Below, piece by piece: positions 52,966 through 61,337 of a stretch of 64,000 nt of DNA. This stretch comes from Ureibacillus thermophilus (GTDB lineage Bacteria > Bacillota > Bacilli > Bacillales_A > Planococcaceae), in the NCBI RefSeq assembly GCF_042657185.1, contig NZ_JBHSNN010000087.1. The stretch is one strand, 5' to 3'. The position numbers were made by a program, and so were the translations under genes. The number at the start of each line of letters is the position of its first letter. Position 1 is the stretch's first letter. The notes below the pieces were generated by a model that did not search any database, was not told the DNA's origin, and saw only the letters and a program-made list of their open reading frames with translations.

Positions 52966-53739
52966 ATGCATGTTAAAGAGCTTTTTGATCTCACTGGAAA
53001 AACAGCCATAGTCACTGGCGGAGGACGAGGACTTGGAGAACAAATTGCAACTGGCCTTGCTGAAGCGGGTGCCAATGTCGTTTTATGTTCGCGAAAAGTG
53101 GAAGCTTGCCAAGAAGTTGCCAATGAATTAGAGCAGCTTGGTGTGAAAACGTTGGCATTACAATGTGACGTAACGAATTCAGAAGATGTACAGAACGTGG
53201 TGGAGCAAACGCTCAATCATTTTGGAAAGATTGATATTTTATTCAACAATAGCGGAGCAACATGGGGAGCGCCAGCCGTTGATATGCCTTTGGAAGCATG
53301 GCAAAAAGTGATGAATGTAAATGTTACCGGAACCTTTTTAATGAGCCAGGCGGTAGGCAGGGAAATGATTAAACAAAGAGCGGGAAAAATTATTAACATT
53401 TCTTCCATTGCAGGGTTTATTGGAACAGATCCGAAGCTGATGGATACAGTTGCTTATAATGCCAGCAAAGGAGCAGTCAATACATTAACAAAAGATTTGG
53501 CGGTTAAATGGGGACAATATAACATCAACGTCAACGCCATCGCTCCGGGATTTTTCCCTACAAAAATGTCAAAAGACATCATTGAGAGAGGAAAAGATGC
53601 CTTTTTAGAAGCAACTCCATTAAATCGCTTTGGCTCAGAAAATGATTTAAAGGGTGTCGCGCTGTTTCTAGCTTCAAAGGCTTCTGATTATATTACAGGT
53701 GAAATCATCATCGTGGATGGCGGAATGCATGCAAAATAA
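52966..53739 (+). CDS. Short-chain dehydrogenase/reductase
   Basis: 257-residue classical SDR. NAD(P) site TGGGRGLG (17-24), NNSG (94-97), catalytic Ser146 or Ser147 in ISSIAG, and Tyr164-Lys168 in YNASK. The C-terminal APGFFPTKMS and GEIIIVDGG are typical. Cys41-Ser-Arg after the second strand suggests NADP(H), though this is not certain. In this cluster it may oxidise a hydroxyacyl-CoA or reduce a ketoacyl-CoA, like LvaD of Pseudomonas. Preceded by AAGAAGGG. Confidence 0.9.
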   Translation: MHVKELFDLTGKTAIVTGGGRGLGEQIATGLAEAGANVVLCSRKVEACQEVANELEQLGVKTLALQCDVTNSEDVQNVVEQTLNHFGKIDILFNNSGATWGAPAVDMPLEAWQKVMNVNVTGTFLMSQAVGREMIKQRAGKIINISSIAGFIGTDPKLMDTVAYNASKGAVNTLTKDLAVKWGQYNINVNAIAPGFFPTKMSKDIIERGKDAFLEATPLNRFGSENDLKGVALFLASKASDYITGEIIIVDGGMHAK

Positions 53740-53850
53740 TAAAGGATTGACGCTGAATCTAGTCCTCCAATCTTCTGGGATGCTCATTTTGCATGAAAAT
53801 TTTATGATATAATTACGACAACAATATTGGAAGATTGCGGGGATTAGAGA

Positions 53851-54423
53851 GTGAAAGAAAAAATTATTGAAGCAAGCATCCGATTATTTGAGAACAAGGG
53901 GTATAGTGAAACTTCCATTCAAGATATTGTAGATGAGTTGGGAGTAACAAAAGGAACATTTTATTATTATTTCTCTAGCAAAGAAGAATTGTTGATGGAA
54001 ATCCATCAAAACTATATTGACCATATTTTGAAGGTTCAAGAGGACATCATTTCCGACGAAAGCAAAAATAATCGAACAAAGCTTTTTGAAATTATTTATA
54101 TGTTGCTTCGAAGCATCAAAACCCATGGATCAAGTGCATTAATTTTCTTCAGGGAAATGAATAATTTAAGCGAAGCAAGTTTAGCAGAAATCATTCCAAA
54201 GAGAGATAAGTTTCGTTTCAATATTGAAAAGGTAGTCCAAGAAGGCATAAGTAGTGGGGAGTTTCGTTCGGATTTAAATCCATCCATCATCACCTTAGGT
54301 ATTTTAGGAATGACGAATTGGAGCTATAAGTGGTTTAAACCAGATGGTCCGCTTTCAGATAAAGAAGTATCAGAAATTTATACGGAAATCATTTTACATG
54401 GTATAGAAAAAGAAGAACGTTAA
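53851..54423 (+). CDS. TetR-family regulator of the acyl-CoA cluster
   Basis: 190 residues, GTG start. Helix-turn-helix at about 20-45 (YSETSIQDIVDELGVTKGTFYYYFSSKEELL). The C-terminal domain (ITLGILGMTNWSYKWFKPDGPLS) is of the type seen in KstR2- and FadR-like regulators that bind acyl-CoA. TATAAT at 53808-53813 gives it a possible own promoter. The palindromes at 51639 and 54462 are the obvious candidate targets. It differs from B. subtilis FadR, whose boxes appear upstream of fadN. Confidence 0.88.
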   Translation: MKEKIIEASIRLFENKGYSETSIQDIVDELGVTKGTFYYYFSSKEELLMEIHQNYIDHILKVQEDIISDESKNNRTKLFEIIYMLLRSIKTHGSSALIFFREMNNLSEASLAEIIPKRDKFRFNIEKVVQEGISSGEFRSDLNPSIITLGILGMTNWSYKWFKPDGPLSDKEVSEIYTEIILHGIEKEER

Positions 54424-54459
54424 AAAATTTGTTCTTGCTGTTTTTTATATACTAGCTAT

Positions 54460-54483
54460 CACATACCAACCGGTTAGTATGTG
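54460..54483 (+). promoter_or_regulatory. TetR-type operator 2
   Basis: The palindrome from 54462 to 54481 (CATACCAACCGGTTAGTATG), extended by CA and TG to 24 bases, is the same as operator 1 except at one position of the core 20. TATACT at 54448-54453 just upstream may be a -10 box. It would control the phosphotransferase, phosphatase-like and ligase genes. Confidence 0.8.
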
Positions 54484-54518
54484 ATGGCTGGATGAAAAAA
54501 TCGGAAGGAGTGATTTTG

Positions 54519-55583
54519 ATGGCGGGGGTTTATAATGAAACGATTCCTGTGCGAAAAGGAGAAGAATTAAATTTAGAAGTTCTTGAATCCTTTTTGAGAA
54601 AAAATATTGACCATCTCCCAGATGCCCCTTTAGAATTGCTGCAATTTTCAGCTGGGCATTCCAATTTAACGTATCAAATTAAAATAGGAGATTGGGAGGC
54701 TGTTTTAAGAAGACCGCCATTAGGACCTGTTGCACCAAAGGCCCATGATATGGAAAGGGAATTCAACATTATTTCTGCCATCCATCCATTTTTTGATGCT
54801 GCACCAAAGCCAATATTGTTTTCCAATGATGAGTCGATTGTTGGAAGCCCCTTCTTCTTAATGGAAAGAAAACATGGAGTCCTTCTAGACACAGCTTTTC
54901 CGAGCCATATTCAACCAACTAAAGAGTTAGGCAGACGGTTGTCGGAAATTATGGTGGACCAGCTTGTCAATCTTCATTCTATCGATTTTAAACAAACGGA
55001 ATTAGTGAAGATGAGCAAACCTGAAGGCTTTATGGAACGGCAAGTCCATGGCTGGATTTCTAGATTTCAGAAGTCTAAAACAGATGAAATTGAAGAAGCA
55101 GAATTGGTAATGAAATGGTTAGCAGAGCATATACCGTTACGGGATGAAGCAACGATTATTCATTATGATTATAAATTCAACAACGCCATGTTTAATGAAG
55201 AATTAACGAAAATGGTTGGATTATTTGATTGGGAGATGACGACAGTAGGCGATCCGCTTGCCGATCTTGGGGTTGCCATGAGTTATTGGGTGCAAGGCGA
55301 TGACCCGAAACTGTTGAAAGTAATGTTTGGGGAACCCCTTATTACAGTAATGGATGGGTTTATGACAAGGGATGAATTTATCGAAGCCTATGCAAAGAAA
55401 AGCAAACGCGATGTGGACAATATGCAGTTTTATATGCTCTTTGCTTATTTTAAATTAGCGGTCATTGCCCAGCAAATTTACTATCGCTACAAGAAAGGGC
55501 AAACGAGGGATGAACGTTTTGCCAAGTTTGGTCAATTAGTAAAATCTCTTATCGTTTATATCAATGAAAAGCTAAATTCATAG
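54519..55583 (+). CDS. Aminoglycoside phosphotransferase-fold kinase, ACAD10/LvaA-like
   Basis: 354 residues from the ATG at 54519 (GGAAGGAG upstream; an earlier in-frame ATG at 54492 has none). Kinase-like motifs are intact: FSAGHSNLTY loop (43-52), HYDYKFNN with His215, Asp217 and Asn222, and metal-binding Asp238 in LFDWEMTTVGDPLADLG. AVLRRPPLGP is characteristic of the ACAD10/ACAD11 N-terminal kinase domain and of LvaA. It is not an antibiotic resistance enzyme. Predicted to phosphorylate the 4-hydroxy group of an acyl-CoA for the dehydrogenase at 51675. Confidence 0.85.
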   Translation: MAGVYNETIPVRKGEELNLEVLESFLRKNIDHLPDAPLELLQFSAGHSNLTYQIKIGDWEAVLRRPPLGPVAPKAHDMEREFNIISAIHPFFDAAPKPILFSNDESIVGSPFFLMERKHGVLLDTAFPSHIQPTKELGRRLSEIMVDQLVNLHSIDFKQTELVKMSKPEGFMERQVHGWISRFQKSKTDEIEEAELVMKWLAEHIPLRDEATIIHYDYKFNNAMFNEELTKMVGLFDWEMTTVGDPLADLGVAMSYWVQGDDPKLLKVMFGEPLITVMDGFMTRDEFIEAYAKKSKRDVDNMQFYMLFAYFKLAVIAQQIYYRYKKGQTRDERFAKFGQLVKSLIVYINEKLNS

Positions 55584-55612
55584 GAAACATTGTCAAACAA
55601 AGGGGCGGCATA

Positions 55613-56359
55613 ATGGGAAAAATTCACCTTCTCTTAACAAAGGAAGAAATTGATGAGGAAAAAATAAAAGAAGGAAATAAAATTGTTGTAGTTTTGGATG
55701 TCTTGCTAGCAACGACCACCATCACTTCCGCTTTGCATAATGGAGCCACTGAAGTTGTCCCGGTGATGAATTCTTTGGAAGCATTGGAAGCGGCAAAAGC
55801 ATATGAAGAGGGGCAATATATCCTTTCCGGTGAAAGTAAAGCAAAACCCATTGAAGGATTTGTTTATCCAAGTCCATCCATCCTTCGGGAAAAAGTAAAG
55901 GGAAAAGCTTTAATTGTATCTACGACGAATGGTACAGTTGCGATTCGAAAAGCCTCTGGTGCAAAAAGGACTTATGTTTCGTCTTTATTGAATAATCCTT
56001 TTGTGGCGGAAAAGGTGAAGGAACAGGGATTAGAAGAGACGATTCTTGTGATATGTTCCGGTACTTCTGGAAAGTTGAGTTTAGAAGATTTTTATGGAGC
56101 AGGGCATTTTCTTTCCTGTTTGTTGGAGCATGATGATGGACAGTTGAAATTAACCGATGCGGCAATGGCAGCCCTTCTATTTTATAAAGGAAATGCTGGT
56201 GATGCCTTTGAAATTTTCCGTTCTTCTTATGTCGGGAAATTATTTGAAAAAAATCAGTTCATTGATGAATTAGCCTTTGCAGCGCAGCAAGGGACGATTC
56301 CCATTGTTCCGATTTTAAAAGGGCAAAAAATTGTTGCAGAACATTCTATAAAGCTATAG
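55613..56359 (+). CDS. Divergent ComB-like (2-phosphosulfolactate phosphatase family) protein
   Basis: 248 residues. Family landmarks: VVVLDVLLATTTITSAL, STTNGT (103-108), and CSGTSGKLSLEDFYGAG. Two deviations stand out: Leu32 in DVLLATT where family members usually have Arg (DVLRATT), and GESKAKPIEGF-VYPSPS in place of the usual GER...GFDLGNSP. No other coenzyme M-type gene is present. It lies between kinase and ligase, so a phosphatase acting on a phospho-acyl intermediate or by-product is possible; this is inference. SD AAAGGGG. Confidence 0.8.
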   Translation: MGKIHLLLTKEEIDEEKIKEGNKIVVVLDVLLATTTITSALHNGATEVVPVMNSLEALEAAKAYEEGQYILSGESKAKPIEGFVYPSPSILREKVKGKALIVSTTNGTVAIRKASGAKRTYVSSLLNNPFVAEKVKEQGLEETILVICSGTSGKLSLEDFYGAGHFLSCLLEHDDGQLKLTDAAMAALLFYKGNAGDAFEIFRSSYVGKLFEKNQFIDELAFAAQQGTIPIVPILKGQKIVAEHSIKL

Positions 56360-56411
56360 TACAAAAAATATTTTTTTGAATATTCGAGATTTTGAAATGG
56401 AGGTATTGCGT

Positions 56412-58085
56412 TTGAACACAGTGCATATCAAATTTTGGCCAAAACGGCTCACAAAAACATTAACGACGCCTAAAACAACTCTATATGATAATCTCGTGGT
56501 GACGACAAGAAGATATCCCGATAAAACAGCAGTCTACTACTATGGGGCGCAGTATAGTTATCAAGAAATCTTGCAGCAAGTGAATAATTTAGCCGGATAC
56601 CTTCAACAAAAATTGGACGTTCAACCTGGAGACAGGGTGATTTTATATATGCAAAATTCCCCACAATATCTCATTGCTTTTTATGCGATATTGCGGGCAA
56701 GAGCGATCGTTGTACCAATTAACCCGATGAATACGACGAATGAACTTTCTTATTATATTAAAGATTGCGAAGTGAAAACAGCAATTGTTGGGCAAGAGCT
56801 GTTCCCTCAAATTGAACCGCTCCAAGGAAGCACTTCGTTGGAACATATCATTGTAGCAACTTATTCTGATTATTTGCCGGAAGAATTGAAGATTGACAAT
56901 TTATCAAGCGAATTAACTGCTCCTAGAAAAGAAAATCTCAAAGAACATCAGTTTTTATGGAAAGATGTTTTAGAAGAAACAATAACGCCTTTTCCTTATG
57001 AAGGGAAAAGCGATGATGTAATAGTTTTGCCATACACTTCAGGCACTACCGGTTTGCCTAAAGGTTGCATCCATACAAATGAAACAGTTCAAGCCAATGT
57101 TGTAAGTGCAAGCTATTGGCTAAATACTACATCTGATGCCGTTCATTTAACGACTTTGCCTTTATTCCATGTGACAGGCATGGTGCATAGTATGCATGCG
57201 CCAATTTTTACAGGGTCTGCAATGGTTATTTTAACAAGATGGAACCGAGAACACGCCGTTCAATTTATTCAAGATTATAAATGCACCCACTGGATTAATA
57301 TTAGCACAATGGTGATTGATTTCTTGGCGAATCCCAAATTAAGAGAATACGATTTATCTTCCCTTTCAGTTATTGCTGGGGGAGGCGCTCCTTTGCCGGA
57401 AGCGGTGGGCGAAAAATTATTTGAGGCTACTGGCTTAAAGTTTGTAGAAGGCTATGGGCTATCTGAAACCATTTCCCATACGCACTTTAATCCGCCTGAT
57501 CGACCAAAACTGCAATGTTTAGGAGTTCCTGCTTTTGAAGTAGATGCGCGAATCATAGATCCTGTGACTTTGAAAGAACTAGGAGTAGGTGAAGTAGGAG
57601 AAATTGTTGTAAACGGTCCTCAAGTATTTAAAGGATACTATAATCAGCCTGAAGAAACAGAACAAGCTTTTGTTGAACTAGATGGGAAAAAATTTTTCCG
57701 CACTGGCGATATTGGACGGGTGGATGAGGAAGGATACTTCTTTATTGTGGACCGTGTCAAACGGATGATTAATGCATCTGGCTTTAAAGTGTGGCCTACG
57801 GAAGTGGAGTCCATTTTGTATAAACATCCAGCGATTCAGCAAGCTTGTGTTGTCGGCGTTCCAGACCCAAAACGAGGTGAAACGGTAAAGGCATTTGTCA
57901 TTTTAAATGATGACTATGTTGGAAAGGTAACGGAAGAGGAAATTATTGAATGGTCAAAAGGGCAAATGGCCGCTTATAAGTACCCAAGAATTATAGAGTT
58001 TAGAAAAACATTGCCAACAACAGCAAGCGGAAAAATTTTATGGAGACAACTGCAAGAAGAAGAATGGAAGATGAAAGCAAAATAA
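56412..58085 (+). CDS. Medium/long-chain acyl-CoA synthetase (AMP-binding)
   Basis: 557 residues if started at TTG 56412, seven bases after GGAGGT; the longer frame from 56376 lacks a site. AMP-binding motif LPYTSGTTGLPKGC, then EGYGLSETISHTHFNP, FFRTGDIGRVDEEGYFF, and Lys in TASGKILWRQL near the end. It activates a free carboxylic acid with ATP and CoA, and would be the entry step for the whole cluster. Last gene before the terminator and group II intron. Confidence 0.9.
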   Translation: MNTVHIKFWPKRLTKTLTTPKTTLYDNLVVTTRRYPDKTAVYYYGAQYSYQEILQQVNNLAGYLQQKLDVQPGDRVILYMQNSPQYLIAFYAILRARAIVVPINPMNTTNELSYYIKDCEVKTAIVGQELFPQIEPLQGSTSLEHIIVATYSDYLPEELKIDNLSSELTAPRKENLKEHQFLWKDVLEETITPFPYEGKSDDVIVLPYTSGTTGLPKGCIHTNETVQANVVSASYWLNTTSDAVHLTTLPLFHVTGMVHSMHAPIFTGSAMVILTRWNREHAVQFIQDYKCTHWINISTMVIDFLANPKLREYDLSSLSVIAGGGAPLPEAVGEKLFEATGLKFVEGYGLSETISHTHFNPPDRPKLQCLGVPAFEVDARIIDPVTLKELGVGEVGEIVVNGPQVFKGYYNQPEETEQAFVELDGKKFFRTGDIGRVDEEGYFFIVDRVKRMINASGFKVWPTEVESILYKHPAIQQACVVGVPDPKRGETVKAFVILNDDYVGKVTEEEIIEWSKGQMAAYKYPRIIEFRKTLPTTASGKILWRQLQEEEWKMKAK

Positions 58086-58139
58086 TTGTGATTGCAATTA
58101 AGCTTGTAATTCCCAAAACCTTCTCCTAATAAAAAAGAA

Positions 58140-58165
58140 GCAGGGCGCACGTTGCCCTGCTTTCT
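58140..58165 (+). terminator. Terminator used as intron target
   Basis: GCAGGGC (58140-58146) pairs with GCCCTGC (58154-58160), followed by TTTCT. It ends the acyl-CoA cluster. The intron begins nine bases after the stem. Confidence 0.88.
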
Positions 58166-58169
58166 ATAT

Positions 58170-58809
58170 GTGCGCCCGGCATGTACATGAACGATAGGGT
58201 GTAAGTCCCGAACCCCGAAGACAGAAGTAGAGGTTAGCTCAACGTAAGGATGTCCGTGGTGACGCGGAATCTGAAGGAAGCTGGAGGCAAAACACCGGGC
58301 CGAGGAACACGAACCTCATATAAGGCTAGGTATGATTGAGTGAGTTTGCAAAACAAAACAAAGCTCTTTCTGTCGAAGGTCATATCGAGTAAATGAGGCG
58401 GATAGATGGTGTGAAAGTGCATGTACTTACCCGGGGAGGTCTGGCGGATAGGTGAAGTACGCTTCATAACCTACTTAGTGATAAGGAGCTGAACCGTCAG
58501 AAGTCAGCAGAGGTCATCGTATTAGTTGGTTTAGAACTACTAAGAAGGACCGAACAATTAAGAGAGAATAGCCCTTGGCATTCAGTGGGTCATGATGAAC
58601 ACAGAAAACGTAGTACCTCACTTGAGGAAGGAAGCGGTGAATCCCGTGGGGGTCCTCTTGGAGGGTGGAGTGACCACTGGCATAAAGAGAACAGCTATTC
58701 ACGGAAGTTATAAAAACTTGCGTCAATTATCTTAATTGAACCGCCGTATACGGAACCGTACGTACGGTGGTGTGAGAGGACGGGAGTTAATCGCTCCCTC
58801 CTACTCGAA
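58170..58809 (+). mobile_element. Group IIC intron lacking its reverse transcriptase
   Basis: Starts GTGCGCCCGGCATG and ends near CTCCTACTCGAA. Long stretches match what I recall of the Oceanobacillus iheyensis group IIC ribozyme: AAGTCCCGAAC, GGTGTCCGTGG-like, GAATCTGAAGGAAGC, GAGGAACACGAAC, AAGGCTAGGTAT. Domain V is at about 58740-58776 (GAACCGCCGTATACGG) and domain VI at about 58777-58809 (GGACGGGAGTTAATC). Only a 46-codon ORF (58595-58735, ending KNLRQLS) remains where the reverse transcriptase should be. Insertion right after a terminator is the class C habit. The 3' boundary is approximate. Confidence 0.9.
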
Positions 58810-58850
58810 TTATAAGGAAGTTTCTATGAAGGTTTATGGCGGATTGAAAG

Positions 58851-59447
58851 CTATTTGATATATCCTTTTTCAAGTAAAAATTCAATCAATTGATTTTTGC
58901 ATTCCTCAATGGAATATTTTTCGCTGTCCACGACAATTTCCGGATTGTCCGGCGCTTCATAAGGGGCGCTGATGCCCGTAAAGTTTGGAATTTCATTATT
59001 TCGGGCTTTTTTGTACAACCCTTTCGGATCTCTGCGTTCACATTCTTCAATGGAACATTGTACATACACTTCGATGAATTCATCTGCTTCCACAAGGGAT
59101 CGGACTAATGCCCGGTCTTCTTTATACGGGGAGATGAAAGCCGTCAATACGATTTGGCCGCTTTCTACAAAAAGTTTGGATACTTCGCCAATGCGGCGGA
59201 TGTTTTCTTTTCGAGACTGCTCGTCAAACCCTAAATCTTTATTAAGTCCGTGGCGGATATTGTCACCGTCGAGCACAAAGGCTTGATTGCCCCGTTCAAA
59301 TAGTTCTTTTGCCAGTGCATTGGCAATGGAAGATTTTCCAGATGCCGAAAGTCCTGTGAACCATAGAATGAAACTGTGATGGCCATTTTTCTTTCTGTAG
59401 TCTGCTTTTGTGATGGATGTATCATGCCATACGATGTTTGAACTCAT
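58851..59447 (-). CDS. cysC: Adenylylsulfate kinase CysC
   Basis: 198 residues. P-loop GLSASGKS (32-39) and the APS-kinase segments LDGDNIRHGLNKDLGF and AFISPYKEDR. It phosphorylates APS to PAPS. Third gene of cysH-sat-cysC, 12 bases after sat. No terminator is evident in the 40 bases between its stop and the intron. Confidence 0.95.
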   Translation of the reverse strand: MSSNIVWHDTSITKADYRKKNGHHSFILWFTGLSASGKSSIANALAKELFERGNQAFVLDGDNIRHGLNKDLGFDEQSRKENIRRIGEVSKLFVESGQIVLTAFISPYKEDRALVRSLVEADEFIEVYVQCSIEECERRDPKGLYKKARNNEIPNFTGISAPYEAPDNPEIVVDSEKYSIEECKNQLIEFLLEKGYIK

Positions 59448-59459
59448 TATAACAACTCC

Positions 59460-60602
59460 TTATGAATGAACTTCTTCCCGAAGTCCGCGGATTAAGACTT
59501 CTACCACTTCTTTGCGGCTGAATGTGCTTGGCGGGATTTCTCCGTTGTGCAACATTTCCCGCACTTTTGTACCGGATAAGATGATGCGAGTGGATGCATC
59601 GTGCGGGCACGTTTTTGTTGTGGCCATTCCGTCGCAAGCTGTGCAATAGAAGCTATGTTCAAATTTAAGCGGCGTGATGCCGATTTCTTCCGGTTTGAAT
59701 TGGTCAAAAATCTTTTGGGCGTCGTAAGTGCCGTAATAGTTTCCGACACCGGCATGGTCACGGCCAACAATGAAGTGCGTGCAGCCGTAGTTTTTGCGCA
59801 CCAATGCGTGGAAAATCGCTTCTCTCGGTCCGGCGTAGCGCATCGCTGCAAGGAACACGCCTAAATGCACCCGATCTTTCGGATAGTAATTATCGAGCAA
59901 TACTTCATAGCTTTCCATGCGGATATGGGCTGGAATATCATCGGATTTTGTTTCTCCCACTAAAGGATTGAGGAAAAGCCCGTCGACGATTTCCAGAGCT
60001 ACTTTTTGGATGTATTCATGGGCGCGGTGTACTGGATTTCTTGTTTGGAAACCAACTACTGTTTTCCAACCTTTTTTCTCAAATAATTCCCGTGTTTCAA
60101 TTGGGTCGTAAGTGTGGTCGGGAAATTGTTTTTTCGTTCTTTTTACAAGGGTGATTTTCCCGCCGACATACACATTCGGACGGTCAAACAATTTTTTCAC
60201 GCCGGGATGGTTTAAATCATCAGTTCCATATACATTTTTGGCTTCAACGGTTTTATCCGGTTTATAAATATCTTGAATTTCAATCATTCCATATACTTCT
60301 CCATCAAAAACTAACTTGGCTTTTTCGCCAATTTTTAATGTGCCAGCCAGTTCTTCTGTTACCGGAAGCGTAATGGGAATGCTCCAAACAATGCCGTTTG
60401 CTAAGCGCATATTTTCTACTACGCTTTTATAATCTTCCTCGGATAAGAAGCCTTCGATTGGGCTATAAGCACCTACGCCGATTAATTCCAAATCGCTGAT
60501 GGCAATTCCATCAAGGGGAATTTCTTTTTGCAAATGTTCATAGGGATCATTTGGGTCGTAGGCGTTCACCAATACGCCGCCATGGGGTTGAATGGTTGTC
60601 AT
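59460..60602 (-). CDS. sat: Sulfate adenylyltransferase (ATP sulfurylase) Sat
   Basis: 380 residues, homomeric Sat type. QTRN (186-189) and the HxxH pair His192 and His195 in NPVHRAHEY bind ATP phosphates. VGETKSDDIP, VGRDHAGVGNYYG and ILSGTKVREML are also family segments. It makes APS from sulfate and ATP. GGAGG lies upstream, 12 bases after cysH. Confidence 0.96.
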   Translation of the reverse strand: MTTIQPHGGVLVNAYDPNDPYEHLQKEIPLDGIAISDLELIGVGAYSPIEGFLSEEDYKSVVENMRLANGIVWSIPITLPVTEELAGTLKIGEKAKLVFDGEVYGMIEIQDIYKPDKTVEAKNVYGTDDLNHPGVKKLFDRPNVYVGGKITLVKRTKKQFPDHTYDPIETRELFEKKGWKTVVGFQTRNPVHRAHEYIQKVALEIVDGLFLNPLVGETKSDDIPAHIRMESYEVLLDNYYPKDRVHLGVFLAAMRYAGPREAIFHALVRKNYGCTHFIVGRDHAGVGNYYGTYDAQKIFDQFKPEEIGITPLKFEHSFYCTACDGMATTKTCPHDASTRIILSGTKVREMLHNGEIPPSTFSRKEVVEVLIRGLREEVHS

Positions 60603-60614
60603 TTTTCATTCCTC

Positions 60615-61319
60615 CTAATCAACATGTAATCCACATTCTGTTTTATTGAAACCTGCCCATCTGCCGGAACGCAAATCATCCAATGTATAAGCCGGTTTTG
60701 TACAGTGGGCGCATCCGATGCTAGGGTAGCCTTGGTCGTGGAGCGGATTGTAATCCAACTGATGTTTGCTTACATAGCGCCACACATCTTTCCAAGTCCA
60801 ATGAATCAACGGACAGATTTTAACGGATTGGAACTTATTATCTTTGTTTAGGAAGTTCACATGTTTTCTAGTTTCCGATTGTTCCCGTCGCAATCCGGAA
60901 ATCCATGCTTTCGCACCGGTCAAAGTTTCCCGGAGAGGGATGATTTTCCGGATTTCGCAGCATTTATTTGGATCGGTTTTCCATAACTCATCCCCGTATA
61001 ATTTTGCTTGCTCTTCCAATGAGATGGACGGTCTTTTGAGTACGATGTTTAGTTGTGGGTATCTTTCTTTTACTCTGTCAATCGTTTCATAGGTTTCTTT
61101 AAAATGAACCTCCGTATCTAAAAAGACGATATTGGCATCAGCCTTCACTTTTGAAATCAAGTCGATTAGCACGATGCCTTCGATGCCGAAGCTGCAGGCA
61201 TAAATGACTTCATCTCCGTAATGGTTATAAGCCCACTTTAGAACATTCAATGCTCCTTTATAAGTTTCATCCACTTCAAAATCGATATATGAATCTTGCC
61301 ATGTTTGATAAGTTAACAT
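60615..61319 (-). CDS. cysH: APS/PAPS reductase CysH (Fe-S type)
   Basis: 234 residues. Cys120-Cys121 (NKCCEIRK) and Cys203/Cys206 (GCAHCTKP) make the CC...CxxC set that binds a 4Fe-4S cluster; catalytic Cys229 is in ECGLH. Such enzymes reduce APS and often PAPS, so the neighbouring APS kinase may give a choice of substrate. First gene of the operon, AAGGAGG upstream, behind a leader terminator. Confidence 0.95.
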   Translation of the reverse strand: MLTYQTWQDSYIDFEVDETYKGALNVLKWAYNHYGDEVIYACSFGIEGIVLIDLISKVKADANIVFLDTEVHFKETYETIDRVKERYPQLNIVLKRPSISLEEQAKLYGDELWKTDPNKCCEIRKIIPLRETLTGAKAWISGLRREQSETRKHVNFLNKDNKFQSVKICPLIHWTWKDVWRYVSKHQLDYNPLHDQGYPSIGCAHCTKPAYTLDDLRSGRWAGFNKTECGLHVD

Positions 61320-61337
61320 GCGATTCCTCCTTAAATG

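Noticed and set aside
54519..55583. Aminoglycoside resistance kinase
   Set aside because: The fold is shared, but AVLRRPPLGP, the partner dehydrogenase and the operon place it with acyl-CoA-related kinases.
58234..58467. 77-codon minus-strand ORF inside the intron
   Set aside because: It is antisense to conserved group II intron domains and has no start signal.
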